A stretch of DNA of 64,000 bases from Sphingobacterium sp. UGAL515B_05 (GCF_033097525.1 NZ_CP109907.1:4092001-4156000), one strand, 5' to 3'. Positions 41,258 through 49,606 are shown, counted from the stretch's first letter. Numbers and translations are program-made. Notes: generated by a model from the letters alone, not told the origin.

Positions 41258-42334
41258 TTAGCTCAGTGCCGGCTCTTGCTGGCTTAAACAGTGGAAACTT
41301 CCCAGCCCCCAAATAATGTCGACGGAATTTATTCCTATGACTTTACGTGTAGGGAAACAGCCTTGGATGATATCCAGTGCTCTTTGGTCATTTTTATCGT
41401 TGAAGATCGGTACAACAACAACATCGTTTGCAATGTAGAAATTAGCATAAGATGCCGGTAGCCTTGTGTCGTCATAGATAACAGGAGCTGGCATTGGGAG
41501 CTCAATGACATGCAGAGGCTCTCCATTTAGGAGTCTAAATGAACGAAGCGTTGCTAGATTTTCTTGAAGTATTTCGTAGTTTTCATCTGTCGGATCTTCC
41601 TCAACAACCGTTAAAACTGTGTTTTCGTTGACGAAACGTGTGATGTCATCAATATGCCCATCTGTATCGTCTCCAACGATACCGTCTCCAAGCCATAAAA
41701 CTTGTTCCTGACCATAAAATTCTTTCAAATAGGTTTCTATTTGTTCTTTTGTCAGGTGTGGATTTCGGTTTTCATTCAGTAGGCAAGCTGTTGTAGTCAT
41801 AATAGTTCCTGCACCATTAAACTCAACGGAACCGCCCTCCATGACGATATCAGGGGTGAATAAAGGGAGATTAAATTCTTTGGCAATGCGTGTTGGTACG
41901 ACATCGTCTAAATCGAAAGGCGGGTATTTTCCACCCCAGGCATTATACCCCCAGTCGACAACTGCTTTTTGATTTGTTGCTTGGTTAATTATAAAAGCGG
42001 GACCGTGGTCTCTACACCAAGCATCGTTTGTCGGATTAAAATAGAATTCGATATTGCTAAAATCGGTTGTCACTTCTTTGAGCGCGGTAATAGCAAAATT
42101 TTGCATTTCCTCGTTAGCGACGTTAATCCTTACTTTTTGCCCGGTTGCTACGACTTTAATAAATTCGCAATAGGGTTTGTATATTGTTTCGATCTTCCCA
42201 GGCCAGGATTCCTCTTTATGTGGCCAGCTCAACCATAAGGCTTCTTGCTTTGCCCATTCTGCGGGAAATGAGAAGCCCTGTTGTTTCGGGGAATTGTCAA
42301 AATAGTCCTGTGTGAATGTCTTTTTTTGTTCCAT
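41258..42334 (-). CDS. aguA: agmatine deiminase
   Basis: A 358-residue hydrolase of the guanidine-modifying superfamily that converts agmatine to N-carbamoylputrescine and ammonia. Recognisable stretches: FPAEWAKQEALWLSWPHKEESWPGK, NDAWCRDHGPAFII, MEGGSVEFNGAGTIMTTTACLLNENRNP, GIVGDDTDGHIDDITRFV and the catalytic Cys in GSFHCLSQQEP. The frame extends 16 codons upstream, but that extension reads through the aguB terminator hairpin, so the start is set at 42334. With aguB upstream it completes the agmatine route to putrescine. Confidence 0.95.
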   Translation of the reverse strand: MEQKKTFTQDYFDNSPKQQGFSFPAEWAKQEALWLSWPHKEESWPGKIETIYKPYCEFIKVVATGQKVRINVANEEMQNFAITALKEVTTDFSNIEFYFNPTNDAWCRDHGPAFIINQATNQKAVVDWGYNAWGGKYPPFDLDDVVPTRIAKEFNLPLFTPDIVMEGGSVEFNGAGTIMTTTACLLNENRNPHLTKEQIETYLKEFYGQEQVLWLGDGIVGDDTDGHIDDITRFVNENTVLTVVEEDPTDENYEILQENLATLRSFRLLNGEPLHVIELPMPAPVIYDDTRLPASYANFYIANDVVVVPIFNDKNDQRALDIIQGCFPTRKVIGINSVDIIWGLGSFHCLSQQEPALS

Positions 42335-42352
42335 ACTTATTTTAATGGGATT

Positions 42353-42421
42353 AAAAAAAGCCATTTCAGTTCGTTTCAGCACAGTTGTGTGCGTTCGAAA
42401 CTGAAATGGCTAGAATATTCA
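42353..42421 (-). terminator. terminator between aguB and aguA
   Basis: 13-bp perfect stem (42359-42371 with 42409-42421), large 37-nt loop with internal pairing, and seven T on the minus strand after it. It sits 19 bp from the aguA start. Confidence 0.75.
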
Positions 42422-42424
42422 ATA

Positions 42425-43300
42425 TTAGTCTTCGTCAATAAAACGTTTGGTGATAGGTGCGTATGTTTCGATTCTTCGGTCTCTCAAAAATGGCCAATGT
42501 TTTCTGAAATAATCCGATTCATTTAAGTCCAATTCGACAACCTCAATTTCCTCCTTGTCGTGGGAAGCGAGGTAAAGCAGTTTTCCTTGTCCATTTGTTA
42601 CGAAGCTTCCACCCCAGAATTTCATCGCACCATCCTGTTCAAATCCGACGCGGTTAACAGATACCACAGGGACGCCATTTGCAACAGCATGGGAGCGTTG
42701 TATTGTTTGCCACGCATTGTATTGATCTTTGTTGGTTTCTTCATCTTGATCTGTTGCCCATCCAATAGCTGTAGGGTAGAATAAGATTTCTGCACCCATC
42801 AATGCGGTAATTCGAGATGCTTCAGGGTACCATTGATCCCAGCAAATTAAAATGCCTATTCTTCCAAATTTTGTTTTGAATACCTTGTAGCCTAAATCTC
42901 CTGGGGTAAAATAGAATTTTTCATAAAATGCAGGGTCATCTGGAATGTGCATTTTGCGATATTTCCCTAAGTAGGAACCATCTGCATCTAATACAGCAGT
43001 TGTATTATGATACAGTCCTTCTGCTCTTTTTTCAAATAATGAAGCGATAATTACGACGCCTGCTTCTTTAGCAACAGCCGATAGGGCGTCCGTTGATGGG
43101 CCGGGAATGGATTCAGCCAGTGCGAAATTGTCGTAATCTTCCACATCGCAGAAATATAAAGAGGTAAATAGTTCTTGCAGACACACAATTTGCGCACCTT
43201 TTGCAGCGGCTTCTTTTACTTTAGCGATAGCTTTTTCGAGATTCTCTTGTTTGCTTGCGGTACAGCTCATCTGTACAACTCCAACTTTTACTTTGCTCAT
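42425..43300 (-). CDS. aguB: N-carbamoylputrescine amidase
   Basis: A 291-residue nitrilase-superfamily amidohydrolase that releases putrescine, CO2 and ammonia from N-carbamoylputrescine. Catalytic triad: Glu in CLQELFTSLYFC, Lys in KYRKMHIPDDP, Cys in ILICWDQWYPEASR. The YHNTTAVLDADG and GAEILFYPTAIGWATDQDEE stretches are typical of AguB. It lies upstream of aguA in the same direction, though a terminator separates them. Confidence 0.95.
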   Translation of the reverse strand: MSKVKVGVVQMSCTASKQENLEKAIAKVKEAAAKGAQIVCLQELFTSLYFCDVEDYDNFALAESIPGPSTDALSAVAKEAGVVIIASLFEKRAEGLYHNTTAVLDADGSYLGKYRKMHIPDDPAFYEKFYFTPGDLGYKVFKTKFGRIGILICWDQWYPEASRITALMGAEILFYPTAIGWATDQDEETNKDQYNAWQTIQRSHAVANGVPVVSVNRVGFEQDGAMKFWGGSFVTNGQGKLLYLASHDKEEIEVVELDLNESDYFRKHWPFLRDRRIETYAPITKRFIDED

Positions 43301-43326
43301 TCTTTAATGCTTATTTTAATACAGCA

Positions 43327-43334
43327 CAAAGATA
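43327..43334 (-). promoter_or_regulatory. -7 promoter box of aguB
   Basis: TATCTTTG on the minus strand, 26 nt before the ATG; no clear -33. Confidence 0.5.
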
Positions 43335-43364
43335 CTATTCTTAATTTGGATTTGGTCTGTGGGA

Positions 43365-43393
43365 AAAACAAAAAGAGCTCTTAGAGCTCTTTT
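43365..43393 (-). terminator. rpoN terminator with the stop codon in its loop
   Basis: On the minus strand AAAAGAGCTC (last rpoN codons), loop TAA (the stop codon itself), then GAGCTCTTTT and a T-rich run. The whole left arm is coding sequence. Confidence 0.8.
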
Positions 43394-44847
43394 CGTAATC
43401 TTGCTACAGGAATATTCAATGCTTCCCGATATTTTGCTACCGTTCGCCGCGCAATATTGTAGCCTTTTTCTTTTAGGATCTCAGTTAGTTTTTCGTCAGC
43501 CAAGGGTTTCCGTTTATTTTCTTTTGAGATGCACTCTTCTAATATTTTCTTAACCTCTTTATTGGATACTTCTTCGCCAGAATCTGTTTGAATGGCTTCG
43601 GAGAAAAATGATTTTAGGAGAAAGGTTCCAAACTCTGTTTGTACATATTTTGAATTTGCTACCCGAGACACAGTAGATATATCCATATCGATTTTATCAG
43701 CGATGTCTTTCAATATCATGGGTTTTAATTTTCGATCATCACCGGTAAGGAAATAATCATATTGGTATTCCATGATTGCATTCATCGTTTTGAGTAAGGT
43801 TTGCTGACGTTGTTTTATCGCATCAATAAACCATTTGGCTGAGTCGAGTTTCTGTTTGACGAATTGTACGGCCTCTTTCATTTTTTTATCCTTTTGATCA
43901 GATTTCTCGTAATGTTCAAACATATGCTGGTAATCACGACTTATACGGAGCTCGGGTGCATTTCGGCCATTTAACGTCAGATGTAATGTGCCATCATTAT
44001 TACTGATATGGAAATCCGGGATAATATGAAGTTGTTTGCCAGCGACAGCGCCGGAGTCTCCTGGTTTTGGATTAAGTTTTAGGATCTCGTTGACAACATT
44101 TTTCAAATCCTCCGATGAAACGCCTAAGGATTTTTCTAATTTATCATAATGCTTTTTCGTGAACTCTTCAAGGTAATTTGCCACAACTTTAATCGCAAGT
44201 TTGATTGTAGGATTTTGTGTGTCCTTTTTCTGTAACTGGATTAACAGACACTCTTGCAAATCCCGCGCTCCAATCCCAGCAGGTTCAAAATCTTGAATTA
44301 CTTTTAGCATGTCAAGTACTTCCTGCTCATCAGTCATTACATTTTGACCAAAAGCGAGATCGTCGACAAGATTGATAATCGGACGCCGCAAATAACCGTC
44401 ATCATCTAAACTGCCAATAATTTGTTGGCCAATTAAAAAATGTTTGTCATCTAACGCCAAAAGGTCTAATTGTTGTTGTAACTGCTCGTAAAAAGAGTGC
44501 TGAATAGCAACAGGCATTTCTTTCCGGTCATCATCGTCGTCTCCATAGTCATAGCCACTGCCGTAATCTTTGAAATCATCTTCCTGAATATAGTCTTCTA
44601 AACTAAAGTCTTCAGAGTCGAACCCATCTTCATTGTCAAAATTATCATCTGGATCTTTATCGGGATATTCTTCTATAGGATCCGTCATATTCGTCAAGCT
44701 ACCATCTTCTAACGCAGGATTTTCTTCTAATTCTTCCTTGATTCTAGCATCTAATGAAACCGTCGGAACCTGCAACAATTTTATAAATTGGATTTGTTGC
44801 GGCGACAATTTCTGTAATAGCTTTTGTTGTAATGTTTGTTTTAACAT
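43381..44847 (-). CDS. rpoN: RNA polymerase sigma-54 factor
   Basis: A 488-residue sigma factor. N-terminal region I rich in Leu/Gln (LKQTLQQKLLQKLSPQQIQFIKLLQVPT), an acidic region II (DPDDNFDNEDGFDSEDFSLEDY), core-binding region, HTH (DIADKIDMDISTVSRVANSKYVQTEFGTFLLKSFFSE) and the invariant RpoN box ARRTVAKYRE near the C terminus. Sigma-54 needs AAA+ activators; none is in this window. A GATATTTG box lies about 34 nt upstream. Confidence 0.97.
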   Translation of the reverse strand: MLKQTLQQKLLQKLSPQQIQFIKLLQVPTVSLDARIKEELEENPALEDGSLTNMTDPIEEYPDKDPDDNFDNEDGFDSEDFSLEDYIQEDDFKDYGSGYDYGDDDDDRKEMPVAIQHSFYEQLQQQLDLLALDDKHFLIGQQIIGSLDDDGYLRRPIINLVDDLAFGQNVMTDEQEVLDMLKVIQDFEPAGIGARDLQECLLIQLQKKDTQNPTIKLAIKVVANYLEEFTKKHYDKLEKSLGVSSEDLKNVVNEILKLNPKPGDSGAVAGKQLHIIPDFHISNNDGTLHLTLNGRNAPELRISRDYQHMFEHYEKSDQKDKKMKEAVQFVKQKLDSAKWFIDAIKQRQQTLLKTMNAIMEYQYDYFLTGDDRKLKPMILKDIADKIDMDISTVSRVANSKYVQTEFGTFLLKSFFSEAIQTDSGEEVSNKEVKKILEECISKENKRKPLADEKLTEILKEKGYNIARRTVAKYREALNIPVARLRKEL

Positions 44848-45230
44848 GCTAATAGTTGACTTTTTTACATCTAAATTTAAACAAATATCATTATTATTTT
44901 AAAATAAAATCGATAATAAATGAAAAATGGGTATAATATTTGTGGAACGCGAAGCCAAATTTATAAAAAAGAGTAGATTCGGCTTGTTTTCCCAGACATC
45001 CCCTTTGCTATTTAATTGTCGTGGTAATTTTCAAAATCAATCCTTTGGAACCATGTCATATTTTACAGTTGATTATGGTCTGTTTTTTATTGTTAAAAAA
45101 TGTAAATAGTTGATTACAGCGATTTATTTAGTTGTATATTTAGCCCCTGAAAATAGATATAGAGGCATATTTGATGGGCATAAAACCTTTTGCTTGTCGG
45201 ATGTGTTGAATATAAGATAAATTTCCATTT
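44848..45230. other. 383-bp intergenic region between divergent rpoN and PBP1A genes
   Basis: Contains the rpoN -7 box GATATTTG (44882-44889, minus). A 60-codon plus-strand frame (44927-45109) has no RBS and no recognisable sequence and is not accepted as a gene. A TATATTTA near 45134 is a possible but weak -7 box for the PBP gene. Confidence 0.5.
44882..44889 (-). promoter_or_regulatory. -7 promoter box of rpoN
   Basis: GATATTTG on the minus strand (same variant as the tRNA-Arg copy 1 promoter), about 34 nt before the ATG. Confidence 0.45.
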
Positions 45231-47630
45231 ATGTTTAAACGTATTAAGAATAGGATTCTTCGTTATCTCGTTATAGCAATATATTTTATCATTATATTGG
45301 TTTGTGCTATACAATTGAATTTTTTGTGGCTTTTCGGTTATTCTCCGACAAAAAAGGATATTGTTATGCCAAGTGTTAATATTTCAACGGAGTTATATAC
45401 CGCAGACAGTGTTTTAATCGGGCGGTATTTTGATGAGGATAGGAATCCAATTCCATTTGATAGTATTCCGAAGTCAGTGACGAATGCGTTGATCGCAACT
45501 GAGGATGTTCGTTTTTATAGTCATAATGGTGTTGATTTTTTCGGACTTGGGTCCGGTATTATCTCTACATTAAAAGGAGATAAGCGTGGCGCGAGTACCA
45601 TTACGCAACAATTAGCTAAAAATCTTTATCGTACACGTTATAATAAGGCAGGCGGTTTGTTGACACGTCTTCCTGTCGCGGGCTTGGTGGTGACAAAGTT
45701 CAAGGAGTGGATGACGGCTTATAAATTGGAACAACGCTATTCCAAAAATCAGATATTGGAAATGTATTTAAATACAGTATCCTTTAGTAACAATGCGTAT
45801 GGTATTGAGACTGCTGCAAAGCGCTATTTTTCAAAGGGGGCTAATCAATTGAATCAAAATGAAGCTGCTGTTTTGATCGGAATGTTAAAAGGTACGACCT
45901 TATATAACCCTATTCGCAATCCCGAAAATGCTTTTGTGCGGAAAAACACGGTTTTAAGCCAGATGTATAAAGGCGGTTTTTTGAAAAAAGAGGAATATGA
46001 TCGTCTGGTTAAAGAGAAGATTGTTTTGAATACGAATAGTCAAGACCTGAATGCTGGGGGAGATTCTTACTTGCGTGCTGCTGTTGCTAAGTGGTTGGAG
46101 AAATGGTCTGAGGATAATAATTACGATATCTATACAGACGGTTTGAAAATTTACACCACGATAAATTCTAAGCTTCAAAAACATGCTGAAGAGGCTGTGG
46201 CGAAACAAATGGTCGAATTGCAGCAACGTCTAAATAATACCTGGGAAGGACAGGAGCCTTGGCGCGATTTATCAGGTAAGGTTATTCCGAACTTTTTGGA
46301 TAATTTGGCAAAGAAAACTCCTTATTATGCTTTTTTAAGCAAAAAATATGCAAATACCCCGGATAGCATCAATTACTTCTTGAATAAAAAGAAGAAGATC
46401 GAAGTCTATAATTGGAGGGATGGTAGTAAGATCGAAAAAGATATGTCCACAATGGATTCTTTGAAGTATTATGCTATGATGCTAAATGCGGGAATGATGT
46501 CTATGGATCCATATTCGGGTGAAATTAAAGCGTGGGTGGGTGGTATAAACCATCAATATTTTAAGTATGATCACGTGATGCAGGCGAAGAGACAGGCTGG
46601 TTCTACATTTAAACCCTTTGTATACCTGGCTGCTTTGGAGTCGGGGATGTCTCCGTGTGACAAGATTACAGATAAACCTGTTACAATCAAGATTGATAAA
46701 GGGGATTCTGTGGAGATATGGGAGCCTAAAAATGCAGACTGGAACTTTTCCTATCGTGAAATGTCTTTGCGTCACGCAATGGCGCGTTCAATTAATTCAG
46801 TAACGGTACAATTGACTGATATGGTTACGCCTGCGAAAGTAGTCGATGCAGCGCATCGTTGTGGTATTACGAGTAAATTAAATCCAGTTGCCTCGGTGGG
46901 TTTGGGACCAAATGATGTTTCTGTATTTGAGATGGTGAATGGGTACTCAACAATGATGAATCATGGCGAGCGTGTTACTCCTTTATTGGTGTCTAAGATC
47001 GAAGATCATGACGGTAATGTGATTGCGACCTTTCAGGCGGAACGTAAACAAGTTGTGGATAAGCAAGATGCCTGGTTGATGACCTATATGCTTCGTGGTG
47101 GCATGGAAGAACCTGGGGGTACCTCTCAGGGATTGTGGGAGTGGGACTTGTTTGATAAGGAAAATGAAATTGGAGGAAAGACAGGTACTTCGTCTGAATA
47201 TGTGGATGGTTGGTATATGGGGGTGACGAAAGATTTGGTCACAGGTGTATGGGTTGGTTGTGACGAGCGGAGTATTCACTTTAAAAATTCCCATTCGGGA
47301 GAAGGTTCCCGTACAGCATTGCCGATATTTGGCGTATACATGGAGTCAGTATATAAAGATAAGCAGTTGGGGTATACGCAAGGTAAGTTTCCTAGCCCGA
47401 CTGTCGAAATTACAAAATCTTACAAATGCGAAACTCCCCGCTATAGCGATCCAGAGCCAGAGCAGAGTGATTCTACGCAGGTAGATGAGCCCGCTGATGA
47501 AGGATTAATAGGGCCACAGGAAGAAGGCGCTGAAGAAAATCATGTTGAGCGTAACCATACTGAAGGCGGAGATAACAGTGTTCAGTATGAAGGATTATTA
47601 CCCTCGGAGAAGGATAGTAGCCGAAATTAA
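45231..47630 (+). CDS. penicillin-binding protein 1A (bifunctional glycosyltransferase/transpeptidase)
   Basis: A 799-residue class A PBP that polymerises and crosslinks peptidoglycan. N-terminal membrane helix (about 12-35), GT51 domain with catalytic Glu91 in EDVRFYSHNG and RGASTITQQLAKNLY, and transpeptidase domain with SxxK (Ser458-Lys461, STFK), SIN (about 520) and KTGT (Lys650). The acidic C-terminal tail (EPEQSDSTQVDEPADEGL...) is poorly structured. Divergent from rpoN, single gene with its own terminator. Confidence 0.95.
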   Translation: MFKRIKNRILRYLVIAIYFIIILVCAIQLNFLWLFGYSPTKKDIVMPSVNISTELYTADSVLIGRYFDEDRNPIPFDSIPKSVTNALIATEDVRFYSHNGVDFFGLGSGIISTLKGDKRGASTITQQLAKNLYRTRYNKAGGLLTRLPVAGLVVTKFKEWMTAYKLEQRYSKNQILEMYLNTVSFSNNAYGIETAAKRYFSKGANQLNQNEAAVLIGMLKGTTLYNPIRNPENAFVRKNTVLSQMYKGGFLKKEEYDRLVKEKIVLNTNSQDLNAGGDSYLRAAVAKWLEKWSEDNNYDIYTDGLKIYTTINSKLQKHAEEAVAKQMVELQQRLNNTWEGQEPWRDLSGKVIPNFLDNLAKKTPYYAFLSKKYANTPDSINYFLNKKKKIEVYNWRDGSKIEKDMSTMDSLKYYAMMLNAGMMSMDPYSGEIKAWVGGINHQYFKYDHVMQAKRQAGSTFKPFVYLAALESGMSPCDKITDKPVTIKIDKGDSVEIWEPKNADWNFSYREMSLRHAMARSINSVTVQLTDMVTPAKVVDAAHRCGITSKLNPVASVGLGPNDVSVFEMVNGYSTMMNHGERVTPLLVSKIEDHDGNVIATFQAERKQVVDKQDAWLMTYMLRGGMEEPGGTSQGLWEWDLFDKENEIGGKTGTSSEYVDGWYMGVTKDLVTGVWVGCDERSIHFKNSHSGEGSRTALPIFGVYMESVYKDKQLGYTQGKFPSPTVEITKSYKCETPRYSDPEPEQSDSTQVDEPADEGLIGPQEEGAEENHVERNHTEGGDNSVQYEGLLPSEKDSSRN

Positions 47631-47669
47631 ATACAACGCTTAAAGATTTATAATTAAAAATATAAGATG

Positions 47670-47698
47670 GCCGCCTAGTTTACTAAGGTGGCTTTTTT
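47670..47698. terminator. terminator between PBP1A and the GIY-YIG-like gene
   Basis: GCCGCCTAGT pairs with ACTAAGGTGGC (one bulge, one G-U), followed by T7; overlaps the end of the convergent gene's downstream region. Confidence 0.75.
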
Positions 47699-47702
47699 TA
47701 TG

Positions 47703-48026
47703 CTAAGCGGCGTAGTGGGAGTCTCTTTTGGTGAAAGCGTGGTGTTGCTGTGGGAAAAGGTTGTTCCAGTTTGGGTTGGATTTACGGATGAGCCTTTCAA
47801 TCTGCATAGTTGTGAAATGCTGCAGTTCGTTTATTTTTTTGTTGGCTATCTCCAAGCTAGTAAAAGCTTCTGTGTAGATTATCCGATTTAACCTTGGGCC
47901 TTGGTTGAAAATAAAGCTATTAGATTGCTCCAATTCCAATACTTTGCTGAATATGTTGGAACTAAGCCCAATTTCAAAGTGTTTACGATTGCTGTCTGTT
48001 AATATATATACAATAAAATTATTCAT
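47703..48026 (-). CDS. degenerate GIY-YIG-like small protein
   Basis: A 107-residue protein related to small GIY-YIG proteins (UPF0213-like). The YxxxFTSLxxAxxxIxxLxxFTxxQIERLI...NPNW pattern in residues ~50-90 is typical. The nuclease motifs are broken: the first Gly of GIY is missing (VYILTD), YIG is EIG, and the catalytic Arg of the following helix is not present (SNIFSKVLEL). So it is probably not a nuclease. It diverges from an S24/XRE repressor over a 102-bp region with a 12-bp inverted repeat, suggesting the repressor controls it. Confidence 0.65.
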   Translation of the reverse strand: MNNFIVYILTDSNRKHFEIGLSSNIFSKVLELEQSNSFIFNQGPRLNRIIYTEAFTSLEIANKKINELQHFTTMQIERLIRKSNPNWNNLFPQQHHAFTKRDSHYAA

Positions 48027-48060
48027 AATGCTAAATTATTTGGACGTTTAAAATATATTT

Positions 48061-48098
48061 ACTAATTTTATTGGCACAATATTACTAATAAAATTAGT
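48061..48098. promoter_or_regulatory. 12-bp perfect inverted repeat between GIY-YIG-like and S24/XRE genes (probable operator)
   Basis: ACTAATTTTATT (48061-48072) and AATAAAATTAGT (48087-48098), separated by 14 nt. Centre-to-centre distance is 26 bp, suited to a dimeric or tetrameric regulator. The right arm overlaps a -7-like sequence (TTAGTTTTTG). A further TTTTGCAAAA palindrome follows at 48099-48108. Autoregulation by the S24/XRE protein is an inference. Confidence 0.6.
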
Positions 48099-48128
48099 TT
48101 TTGCAAAATATTTTTTTGAAAAAATAAT

Positions 48129-48905
48129 ATGTCAAATATTTCGTCCAATCTAAAGTTCCTTCGAAAAGGAAAAAAAATTACGCAGCAACAATTTGCTGAT
48201 ATTATGGAAATTAAACGTGCGTCGGTGGGTGCGTACGAAGAAGATAGGGCTGAGCCTAAATATGAGTTGCTGAAGAAGATTGCTGAATTCTATGGTTTGA
48301 CTATGGATGAGTTGGCAAATGATGTTATTGATGAAAAATGGAAGCCGGTTCCCAAAAGCAATGCATCTAATTTAAGGGTGCTTAGTGTGACGGTGGATGC
48401 GGTTGATCGTGAGAATATCGAACTCGTTCCGGTTAAGGCAAGTGCGGGGTATTTAAATGGGTATGGAGATCCGGAATATGTCGCTGAATTGCCTAAATTT
48501 TCACTTCCTATGTTTGGTCAGGGAACATTTCGTGCTTTTGAAATAAAGGGCGACTCTATGTTGCCATTACCTTCAGGATCCATTATCGTAGCGGAGTATG
48601 TGGAGAATTGGCATGATATTAAGCCTGGGAGTACCTATGTTGTGGTTTCTAAGGAGGATGGAGTGGTTTATAAACGTATCGCTTTTAAATTTAAAGAGGA
48701 TAAAGGTTTGAAGCTTGTTTCCGACAATAAGACCTATGAGCCTTATTGGGTGGAGACTGCAGATATTCTTGAGGTATGGAAAGCAAAGGCTTTTATCAGT
48801 ACGCAGTTGCCTGAGCCTACTCCAGAGCCGACAATGGAAACGCTGACAAGTATGATGGCGCAGATGCAGAAGACAATTAATGCAGTTGTGGATAGTTCAA
48901 AATAG
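48129..48905 (+). CDS. XRE-family repressor with S24 (LexA/CI-like) autoprotease domain
   Basis: A 258-residue protein: N-terminal XRE helix-turn-helix (about 8-62; QQQFADIMEIKRASVGAYEEDRAEP), linker, then an S24 peptidase domain with catalytic Ser143 in GDSML and Lys182 in VVYKRIAF, 39 residues apart as in LexA/CI. A candidate Ala-Gly cleavage bond is Ala106-Gly107 (KASAGYL). This is the layout of a repressor inactivated by RecA-stimulated self-cleavage. No phage genes are near, so it may control a chromosomal target such as the divergent GIY-YIG-like gene. Confidence 0.88.
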   Translation: MSNISSNLKFLRKGKKITQQQFADIMEIKRASVGAYEEDRAEPKYELLKKIAEFYGLTMDELANDVIDEKWKPVPKSNASNLRVLSVTVDAVDRENIELVPVKASAGYLNGYGDPEYVAELPKFSLPMFGQGTFRAFEIKGDSMLPLPSGSIIVAEYVENWHDIKPGSTYVVVSKEDGVVYKRIAFKFKEDKGLKLVSDNKTYEPYWVETADILEVWKAKAFISTQLPEPTPEPTMETLTSMMAQMQKTINAVVDSSK

Positions 48906-48972
48906 TGAAAAATTAATTGCGTGTTTTGGCGTTGGCTACTTTGAAAGAATTTTAATGCACCCAAAAAGAGCG

Positions 48973-49024
48973 AAACATTGTTTTTATAAGGGGTAGAGGT
49001 ATGTTGAATATAAAAACAATGTTT
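48973..49024. repeat. 16-bp perfect inverted repeat between S24/XRE gene and rimP promoter
   Basis: AAACATTGTTTTTATA (48973-48988) and its perfect complement (49009-49024), 20-nt loop. A T-rich stretch follows (TTTGTTTTTTATTTT), so it may be a weak AT-rich terminator of the repressor gene. Confidence 0.6.
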
Positions 49025-49029
49025 ATAAG

Positions 49030-49061
49030 TTTGTTTTTTATTTTATAAAATGCTATATTTG
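49030..49061 (+). promoter_or_regulatory. promoter of the rimP-nusA-infB operon
   Basis: TTTG (49030-49033), 20-nt spacer, TATATTTG (49054-49061). Transcription start near 49066. Confidence 0.75.
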
Positions 49062-49074
49062 CATATCTGAAAGG

Positions 49075-49102
49075 AAGGGGGCTCGTATTGCCCCCTTTTT
49101 TT
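49075..49102 (+). terminator. promoter-proximal intrinsic terminator upstream of rimP (probable attenuator)
   Basis: AAGGGGGC (49075-49082) pairs with GCCCCCTT (49090-49097), loop TCGTATT, followed by seven T. It lies between the operon's promoter and the rimP ATG, ending a predicted RNA of only about 35 nt. Confidence 0.8.
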
Positions 49103-49136
49103 AATTCAATTAATTAGCATTTCTAGAAACAGAACA

Positions 49137-49601
49137 ATGCAGCATGTAGAAAAACGAGTTATTGAACTCATCGAGGAGAAAATAGCAGATCGCGAGGATT
49201 TGTTTATTGTCAGTGTGAAAATGCGTCCAAATAAAATTCTTGAGATTCTTTTGGATGGGGACAATGGGGTTAGTATTGATGATTGTGCACAGGTGAGCCG
49301 TCATGTTGGTTTTCATCTGGAAGAGGAAAATGTAATTGATAATGCCTATCGTTTAGAGGTATCATCCCCTGGAATTGATGCTAATTTTGTCAATATAAGA
49401 CAGTATCAAAAGAATATTGGTCGCACAGTTCAGGTGAAATTGAACGATAATGAAAAAATTGAAGGCGCATTGTTGGCCGTAGACGATACGAAGATCAATG
49501 TTCTTCAAAAGGTAAAAGAAAAAGGTAAAAAAGCACAAGAGGTAGAAAAAGTACTTCCTTTTGATCAAATAAAAGCAACAAAAGTGGTAATTTCATTTTA
49601 A
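49137..49601 (+). CDS. rimP: ribosome maturation factor RimP
   Basis: A 154-residue protein required for 30S maturation. Two domains: N-terminal alpha/beta (VEKRVIELIEEKIADREDLFIVSVKMRPNKILEILLDGDNGVSIDDCAQVSRHV...YRLEVSSPGID) and C-terminal SH3-like barrel (GRTVQVKL...KINVLQK...). First gene of the conserved rimP-nusA-infB operon, with nusA 5 bp downstream. Confidence 0.95.
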   Translation: MQHVEKRVIELIEEKIADREDLFIVSVKMRPNKILEILLDGDNGVSIDDCAQVSRHVGFHLEEENVIDNAYRLEVSSPGIDANFVNIRQYQKNIGRTVQVKLNDNEKIEGALLAVDDTKINVLQKVKEKGKKAQEVEKVLPFDQIKATKVVISF

Positions 49602-49606
49602 TAATA

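Noticed and set aside
42335..42382. N-terminal extension of agmatine deiminase
   Set aside because: It reads through the aguB terminator hairpin and is not conserved in family length.
44927..45109. 60-codon frame between rpoN and the PBP gene
   Set aside because: No RBS, no promoter box at the right distance and no family resemblance; composition like noncoding DNA.
47688..47891. 67-codon plus-strand frame
   Set aside because: Antisense to the GIY-YIG-like gene, which has a recognisable C-terminal pattern.
48129..48905. Prophage repressor marking a prophage
   Set aside because: No integrase, structural or lysis genes are nearby; flanks are housekeeping genes in normal order.
48973..49024. 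Ends of an insertion sequence
   Set aside because: No transposase frame, no target duplications, and only 20 nt between the arms.
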